From assembly GCA_020446815.1 (NCBI GenBank), contig JAGRDY010000023.1:1-64000 (forward strand): a stretch of DNA of 64,000 nt, in the 5' to 3' direction. Numbering within the stretch: the stretch's first letter is position 1; every line of letters begins with the position of its first letter. The notes beneath the pieces are model-generated. The model saw nothing but the letters and a program-made list of their open reading frames with translations, was not told the DNA's origin and made no database searches. Source of the stretch: Paracoccaceae bacterium. GTDB taxonomy: Bacteria > Pseudomonadota > Alphaproteobacteria > Rhodobacterales > Rhodobacteraceae. Made by a program: the position numbers and the translations under genes. Positions 59,591-64,000 of the stretch are shown here, piece after piece.

Positions 59591-61735
59591 ATGTTTAATG
59601 TAACGAAAAAATCGATCCAGTGGGGCCAGGAAGAGCTGACACTGGAAACCGGCAAGGTTGCCCGTCAGGCAGACGGCTCGGTCATTGCCACTTTGGGCGA
59701 AACCAGCGTCATGGCCAATGTGACCTATGCCCGCGACCAAAAGCCGGGGCAGGACTTTTTCCCGCTGACCGTGCACTATGTGGAAAAAACCTATGCCGCC
59801 GGCAAGATCCCAGGGGGTTTCTTCAAGCGTGAAGCGCGCCCGTCGGAAAAGGAAACGCTGACCTCGCGCCTGATCGACCGCCCGATCCGTCCGCTGTTCG
59901 TGCCGGGCTTCAAGAACGAAGTGCTGGTGATCTGTACCGTACTTTCCCATGACCTTGTCAACGACCCCGATATTGTCGCCATGATCGCCGCTTCGGCCGC
60001 GCTGACAATTTCCGGCGTACCTTTCATGGGGCCGATCGGTGCGGCGCGTGTCGGCTTCAGCGAAGGCGAATACGTCCTGAACCCCGATGTCGAGGATATG
60101 GATCAGCTGAGAACCAAGCCCGAACAGCGGCTCGATCTTGTCGTCGCGGGCACCAAGGACGCGGTGATGATGGTCGAATCCGAAGCCTATGAGCTTTCGG
60201 AAGCGGAAATGCTGGGTGCTGTGAAATTCGGCCATGACGCGATGCAACCGGTGATCGACATGATCATCGACTTTGCCGAACTTTGCGCCAAGGAGCCGTT
60301 TGATTTCCAGCCCGCCGACTATTCCGACCTTTATGCCAAGGTCAAAAAGGCCGGCGAGGCCGATATGCGTGCTGCTTTCGCGATCAGGGACAAGCAGGAA
60401 CGCACCGCCGCGATCGCGGCCGCGCGCGAGACGGTGAAAGAGACGCTTTCCGAAGACGAGCTCGCCGACGCCAATCTTGGCGCGGCATTCAAGAAGCTTG
60501 AAAGCGCGATCCTGCGCGGCGACATCATCAAGGGCGGTGCCCGTATCGACGGGCGCGACACCAAAACCGTGCGCCCGATCGTGTCGGAGGTCGGCATCCT
60601 GCCACGCACCCACGGTTCGGCGCTGTTCACCCGTGGTGAAACGCAGGGACTGGTCGTGACGACGCTTGGCACCGGCGATGACGAACAGATCATCGACGCG
60701 CTGCATGGCAATCATCGGTCGAACTTCTTGCTGCACTACAATTTTCCGCCCTATTCGGTCGGCGAGGTCGGCCGCTTCGGCTTCACCGGGCGGCGCGAAA
60801 TCGGTCACGGCAAACTGGCCTGGCGCGCGCTTCAGGCGGTCCTGCCTGCGGCCACCGATTTTCCCTACACGATCCGAGTTGTCTCGGAGATCACCGAATC
60901 CAACGGCTCTTCCTCGATGGCGTCGGTATGCGGCGGGTCTTTGTCGATGATGGATGCTGGCGTGCCGCTCAAGGCCGCCGTCGCCGGGGTGGCGATGGGG
61001 CTGATTCTTGAAGATGACGGGAAATATGCGGTTCTGACCGATATTCTCGGCGATGAGGATCATCTGGGCGATATGGATTTCAAGGTGGCCGGTACCGAAA
61101 ACGGCATCACCTCCTTGCAGATGGATATCAAGGTGGCCGGCATCACCTCCGCCATCATGGAACAGGCCCTTGCACAGGCCAAAGAGGGCCGGATGCATAT
61201 CCTCGGCGAAATGGCCAAGGCACTGACCGCCGGCCGTTCGGAATTTTCGGCACATGCGCCGCGCATCGAAACGATGACCGTGCCCACCGACAAGATCCGT
61301 GAGGTGATCGGCTCGGGCGGCAAGGTAATTCGCGAGATTGTCGAGGTGTCCGGCGCCAAGGTCGACATCAACGACGATGGCGTGATCAAGATCGCCTCTG
61401 CCAATGCCGAAAGCATCAAGAAGGCCCATGACATGATCTATTCGATCGTGGCCGAGCCGGAAGAGGGCAAGATCTACACGGGCAAGGTGGTGAAACTTGT
61501 CGATTTCGGTGCCTTCGTGAACTTCTTCGGCAAGCGTGACGGTCTGGTCCATGTTTCGCAGATCGCCAACAGGCGGCTTCAGCACCCCAACGAGGCGCTG
61601 AAGGAAGGCCAGGAAGTGAAGGTCAAGCTTCTCGGTTTTGACGACCGTGGCAAGGTGCGACTTGGCATGAAGATGGTCAACCAGGAGACAGGCGAGGAGA
61701 TTACGCCGGAAAAGGCCAGGGAAGAGGCCGAGTAA
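59591..61735 (+). CDS. pnp: Polyribonucleotide nucleotidyltransferase (PNPase)
   Basis: The 714-aa protein has two RNase PH domains (about 10-210 and 310-540). The second holds the active-site run [25 protein letters not shown], and [24 protein letters not shown] residues follow. A KH domain ([19 protein letters not shown], near 560) and an S1 domain ([21 protein letters not shown], near 630) complete it. It degrades RNA 3' to 5' by phosphorolysis as part of the RNA decay machinery. GAGGAAA precedes the ATG. Confidence 0.97.
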   Translation: MFNVTKKSIQWGQEELTLETGKVARQADGSVIATLGETSVMANVTYARDQKPGQDFFPLTVHYVEKTYAAGKIPGGFFKREARPSEKETLTSRLIDRPIRPLFVPGFKNEVLVICTVLSHDLVNDPDIVAMIAASAALTISGVPFMGPIGAARVGFSEGEYVLNPDVEDMDQLRTKPEQRLDLVVAGTKDAVMMVESEAYELSEAEMLGAVKFGHDAMQPVIDMIIDFAELCAKEPFDFQPADYSDLYAKVKKAGEADMRAAFAIRDKQERTAAIAAARETVKETLSEDELADANLGAAFKKLESAILRGDIIKGGARIDGRDTKTVRPIVSEVGILPRTHGSALFTRGETQGLVVTTLGTGDDEQIIDALHGNHRSNFLLHYNFPPYSVGEVGRFGFTGRREIGHGKLAWRALQAVLPAATDFPYTIRVVSEITESNGSSSMASVCGGSLSMMDAGVPLKAAVAGVAMGLILEDDGKYAVLTDILGDEDHLGDMDFKVAGTENGITSLQMDIKVAGITSAIMEQALAQAKEGRMHILGEMAKALTAGRSEFSAHAPRIETMTVPTDKIREVIGSGGKVIREIVEVSGAKVDINDDGVIKIASANAESIKKAHDMIYSIVAEPEEGKIYTGKVVKLVDFGAFVNFFGKRDGLVHVSQIANRRLQHPNEALKEGQEVKVKLLGFDDRGKVRLGMKMVNQETGEEITPEKAREEAE

Positions 61736-61749
61736 AGCAGGTTTTTCAG

Positions 61750-61773
61750 GGGTCCGGGTTCAAATCCGGGCCC
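61750..61773 (+). terminator. Hairpin after pnp
   Basis: GGGTCCGG (61750-61757) pairs with CCGGGCCC (61766-61773), with one G-U pair and an 8-nt loop. It lies 15 bp after the pnp stop. Only TT follows, so termination may be incomplete. The loop GTTCAAAT imitates a tRNA T-arm but no tRNA surrounds it. Confidence 0.4.
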
Positions 61774-61793
61774 TTGCTAGTTGAAGAAATCCG

Positions 61794-62672
61794 ATGTCGG
61801 AAACCAGCACAACTCAGCCTGTCACCATCATAACCGTCTGCTATAACAGCATGGCCGTGCTGCCCGCCATGTTGGCCACGGTGCCCGATGGGGTGGCGTT
61901 GGTCCTGGTGGACAATGCCTCGGATGACGGTACGGAACTGGCCGACTGCGCCAGCCGACAGGGTGCCCGGCTGATCCGCAATGATGTGAACCGGGGATTT
62001 GGAGTGGCCTGCAATCAGGGCGCCGGAATAGCCACGACCGAATTCCTCCTGTTTCTCAATCCTGACGCGACACTTGCCCCTGATGCACTCGATGAACTGA
62101 TCGCCGCCGCCGCGCGCTATCCCGAAGCTTCGGCGATGAATCCGCGCATCGCCGAAGCCGGCGGTCGCCCGTATTTCAAGCGTAGCAGCCACCTGATGGC
62201 GCGATCGGAAAAGGCACCCCGCGGCTGGCCACGCGAAGATTGCGAAATCCCGGTTCTGTCGGGGGCGGCTCTTTTCGTGCGCCGGGCAGACTTCGAAAAG
62301 GTCGGCGGCTTTGATCCGGCGATCTTCCTTTATCATGAGGATGACGATCTGGGCCGCCGGCTGCGCGAGGTATGCGGGCCGCTGATGTTCATCCGCGCTG
62401 CCCTTGTACAGCATCTGGGGGGGCGATCTTCGGCGCGCAACCCCGAGATCGCGGCGTTGAAGGCCTGGCACATGGGCCGGTCGCGCGTCTATGCTGCGCG
62501 CAAGCACGGGCGACCCTTCGCTTTTGGCAGTGCTGCGTTGCAATCGGTTCTGCAACTTGCCTCGCCTTTCAATCTTTTGTCAAAACGCAAGCGCGCCAAG
62601 AGCTGGAATTTTTTTAAAGGGGTGTTCAGCGAAGGAATTTCGCGCGAATTGGAGACGGGTCGGGCAAGATGA
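61794..62672 (+). CDS. Glycosyltransferase family 2 protein
   Basis: The 292-aa protein has a GT-A fold: VTIITVCYNSMAVL at the N-terminus, VDNASDDGTELAD near 37, LIRNDVNRGFGVACNQGAGIATTEFLLFLNPDATLAPDAL near 65-100 and the YHEDDDLGRRLREV acceptor motif near 178. It resembles rhamnosyltransferase-type enzymes of polysaccharide synthesis. Its stop overlaps the methyltransferase start by 4 bp. Confidence 0.88.
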   Translation: MSETSTTQPVTIITVCYNSMAVLPAMLATVPDGVALVLVDNASDDGTELADCASRQGARLIRNDVNRGFGVACNQGAGIATTEFLLFLNPDATLAPDALDELIAAAARYPEASAMNPRIAEAGGRPYFKRSSHLMARSEKAPRGWPREDCEIPVLSGAALFVRRADFEKVGGFDPAIFLYHEDDDLGRRLREVCGPLMFIRAALVQHLGGRSSARNPEIAALKAWHMGRSRVYAARKHGRPFAFGSAALQSVLQLASPFNLLSKRKRAKSWNFFKGVFSEGISRELETGRAR

Positions 62673-63415
62673 AGAAACTGCGGCGGCGATTGCACCTATG
62701 GGTTTTGGAACGACTCGGCCGGGAAACCGAGATTTTCACCCCGCATGGCATCCCCGTGCGGGTTCCGGCCAGCTCGGATCCGATGGTGCGCTACAACCTT
62801 GCCCGCGGACGCCCCTATGAGGCCCCCGAGGCCGAGATGGTCGCGACCTATCTCGAACCTGGCACGCCTGTCATCGAACTCGGCGGCTGCATGGGCATCC
62901 TGTCGGCCCTGGTGCGCCGCACGATCGGACCGGAGGCGCGGCATATCATTGTCGAGGCTTTGCCTGATCTGGCCGCGATATGCGAAGAAAATGCCACTAT
63001 CGGCGCCGCCCGCGGCAAGACCACGGTGATCTGCGCGGCGGTGGATTATTCCGGGGCCGAAAGCATCACCTTCGCGGTGGCGCGCGATGCGCATTCCGGG
63101 CATATCGCCAGATCCGGTGAAACCGGTGTCACCGTTCCCACCACCCGCCTTTCCGATCTTGCCCGCCAATTGCCGGAAGGCCCCTTCGCGCTTTTATGCG
63201 ATATCGAGGGCGCCGAGACCGCGCTGGTTGATACTGAAAAGGAAAGTTTGCAGCGGGTGAGCCTGTTCATCCTCGAAACCCACCCGAAACTCTATCCGGC
63301 CGGACAGATCGCGCAGCGTGATCTGATGGACAAGATCGAGGCGGCAGGTTTCGAACAACTCAAGCAAATTGCCGATGTCATCTGCTACCGCCGCGCCAAG
63401 GGCACGGCGGCCTGA
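62669..63415 (+). CDS. FkbM-family methyltransferase
   Basis: The 248-aa protein has the AdoMet fold with PVIELGGCMGILSALVRRTIG near 65, the acidic residue in HIIVEALPDLAAICEENATI near 90 and LLCDIEGAETALVDTEKESL near 175, typical of FkbM proteins that O-methylate sugars. It is coupled to the glycosyltransferase by an ATGA overlap, so both may modify the same surface glycan. The substrate is unknown. Confidence 0.87.
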   Translation: MKKLRRRLHLWVLERLGRETEIFTPHGIPVRVPASSDPMVRYNLARGRPYEAPEAEMVATYLEPGTPVIELGGCMGILSALVRRTIGPEARHIIVEALPDLAAICEENATIGAARGKTTVICAAVDYSGAESITFAVARDAHSGHIARSGETGVTVPTTRLSDLARQLPEGPFALLCDIEGAETALVDTEKESLQRVSLFILETHPKLYPAGQIAQRDLMDKIEAAGFEQLKQIADVICYRRAKGTAA

Positions 63416-63439
63416 TCCCTGCCATCCCTGTCACGTTCC

Positions 63440-64000
63440 CTATTCCGGCACCTTGGCGTAGCGAAGATAGGGCAGCACTTTCTTGAAATCGCCGAATTTC
63501 GCCCTGGCATCCTCGTCATTGACAGAGGTGGGAATGATCACGTCCTGACCGACCTCCCAGTTGGCAGGTGTCGCAACACCCTTGCCATTGGCAGTCTGCA
63601 ATCCGTCGAGCGCGCGCAGTACCTCGGCAAAGTTGCGGCCGACGTTCATCGGGTAGGTCATCGACAGTTTCAGCTTCTTGTCCGGCCCGATGATGAACAC
63701 CGCGCGCACGGTCTGGCTGTCGGCCGGGGTCGGATTGTCGGGCAGATAGGCTTCATGCGGCAGCATGTCGAAAGCCTTGGAAACGTTCAGCCCGACATCG
63801 GCTATGATCGGGAATCCGGCGGCGCTGCCACTGGTCGATTCGATATCGGCCTTCCATTTTCTGTGTTGCTCCGGCCCGTCAACGGAAATCCCGATAACCT
63901 TGGTGCCGCGTTTCTTCCATTCCGCGGCCAGTTGCGCGACGGCGCCGAATTCAGTGGTGCAGACCGGCGTGAAATCCTTGGGATGAGAAAACAGTATGGC
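63440..64000 (-). CDS. 1-Cys peroxiredoxin (Prx6 subfamily), 5' end beyond the window
   Basis: The minus-strand frame is open to the window edge, so the first residues are missing. The visible part has LFSHPKDFTPVCTTEFGAVAQL with the peroxidatic Cys, GISVDGPEQHRKWKADIE, the YPMNVGRNFAEVLRALDGLQ motif and a long C-terminal extension (PANWEVGQDVIIP), which place it in the Prx6/1-Cys group. It reduces hydrogen peroxide and alkyl hydroperoxides in the cytosol. Confidence 0.92.
   Translation of the reverse strand, partial: AILFSHPKDFTPVCTTEFGAVAQLAAEWKKRGTKVIGISVDGPEQHRKWKADIESTSGSAAGFPIIADVGLNVSKAFDMLPHEAYLPDNPTPADSQTVRAVFIIGPDKKLKLSMTYPMNVGRNFAEVLRALDGLQTANGKGVATPANWEVGQDVIIPTSVNDEDARAKFGDFKKVLPYLRYAKVPE

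Noticed and set aside
59381..61585. A 734-codon open frame on the minus strand opposite pnp
   Set aside because: It mirrors the codon structure of pnp, as expected in GC-rich DNA, and has no ribosome site or known domain. Similar long antisense frames opposite gshA and the flgF-flgG-flgA genes were rejected for the same reason.
61750..61773. Sequence resembling a tRNA T-arm (GGTTC-like loop) after pnp
   Set aside because: There is no acceptor, D or anticodon arm upstream within tRNA distance; the pnp coding region ends 15 bp before. It is better read as a hairpin after pnp.

Overview
The window is GC-rich chromosomal DNA from an alphaproteobacterium, most likely order Rhodobacterales (Roseobacter/Paracoccaceae side). 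This rests on protein-level resemblance of nearly every gene, on the mosaic flagellar locus of that group, and on CtrA-type sites (TTAA-N7-TTAA) in front of flagellar genes. No taxonomic search could be run.

Left arm, 1-22 kb: mostly metabolic and housekeeping genes. They are a 5'-truncated dihydroorotase-like gene and plsY, gshA, rsmE, ubiA, a BON/OmpA envelope protein, moaE-moaD-pgsA, a membrane-bound ferritin (mbfA) behind an Irr-type palindrome, an iodotyrosine-deiodinase-like nitroreductase, an AEC transporter, S-formylglutathione hydrolase, sthA, a DUF188 protein, an EamA transporter, a HAD phosphatase, an ornithine-cyclodeaminase-family protein, a BKACE-family enzyme and a second HAD protein. 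A complete ISKra4-type insertion sequence (18719-20169) with a perfect 9-bp target duplication sits between two intact genes. Two families of short dispersed intergenic repeats, two copies each, lie in this arm.

Flagellar locus, 22.5-50.8 kb: fliI diverges from flgB-flgC-fliE-fliQ-flgF-flgG-flgA-flgH-fliL2. A long minus-strand operon runs motA, an 807-aa unknown, a lytic transglycosylase, flhA, fliR, flhB and a small FliJ-like candidate, most of it joined by 4-bp ATGA overlaps. A second minus-strand set (fliL, a 120-aa membrane protein, a MotE-like protein) diverges from fliF-fliH-fliN-fliP. The minus-strand operon flgE-flgK-flgL-flgI and then motB complete the locus. Together these supply the export gate, MS-ring, rod, P- and L-rings, hook, hook-filament junction and stator. 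fliG, fliM, flgD, fliK, flgJ and fliC are not in the window. A trimethylamine-methyltransferase-family gene and its divergent LysR regulator are wedged between flgE and motB.

Right arm, 51-64 kb: an anti-sigma/anti-anti-sigma style pair, an acetyl-CoA acetyltransferase, free-methionine-R-sulfoxide reductase, a VOC protein, a LysE-type exporter, a homocysteine-methyltransferase-family protein, an RluA-type pseudouridine synthase, a DUF1643 protein, a membrane-anchored RTX-repeat protein, rpsO and pnp sharing a promoter-like motif, a glycosyltransferase with an FkbM methyltransferase, and a 1-Cys peroxiredoxin cut by the window end. I saw no tRNA, rRNA, CRISPR array or prophage.
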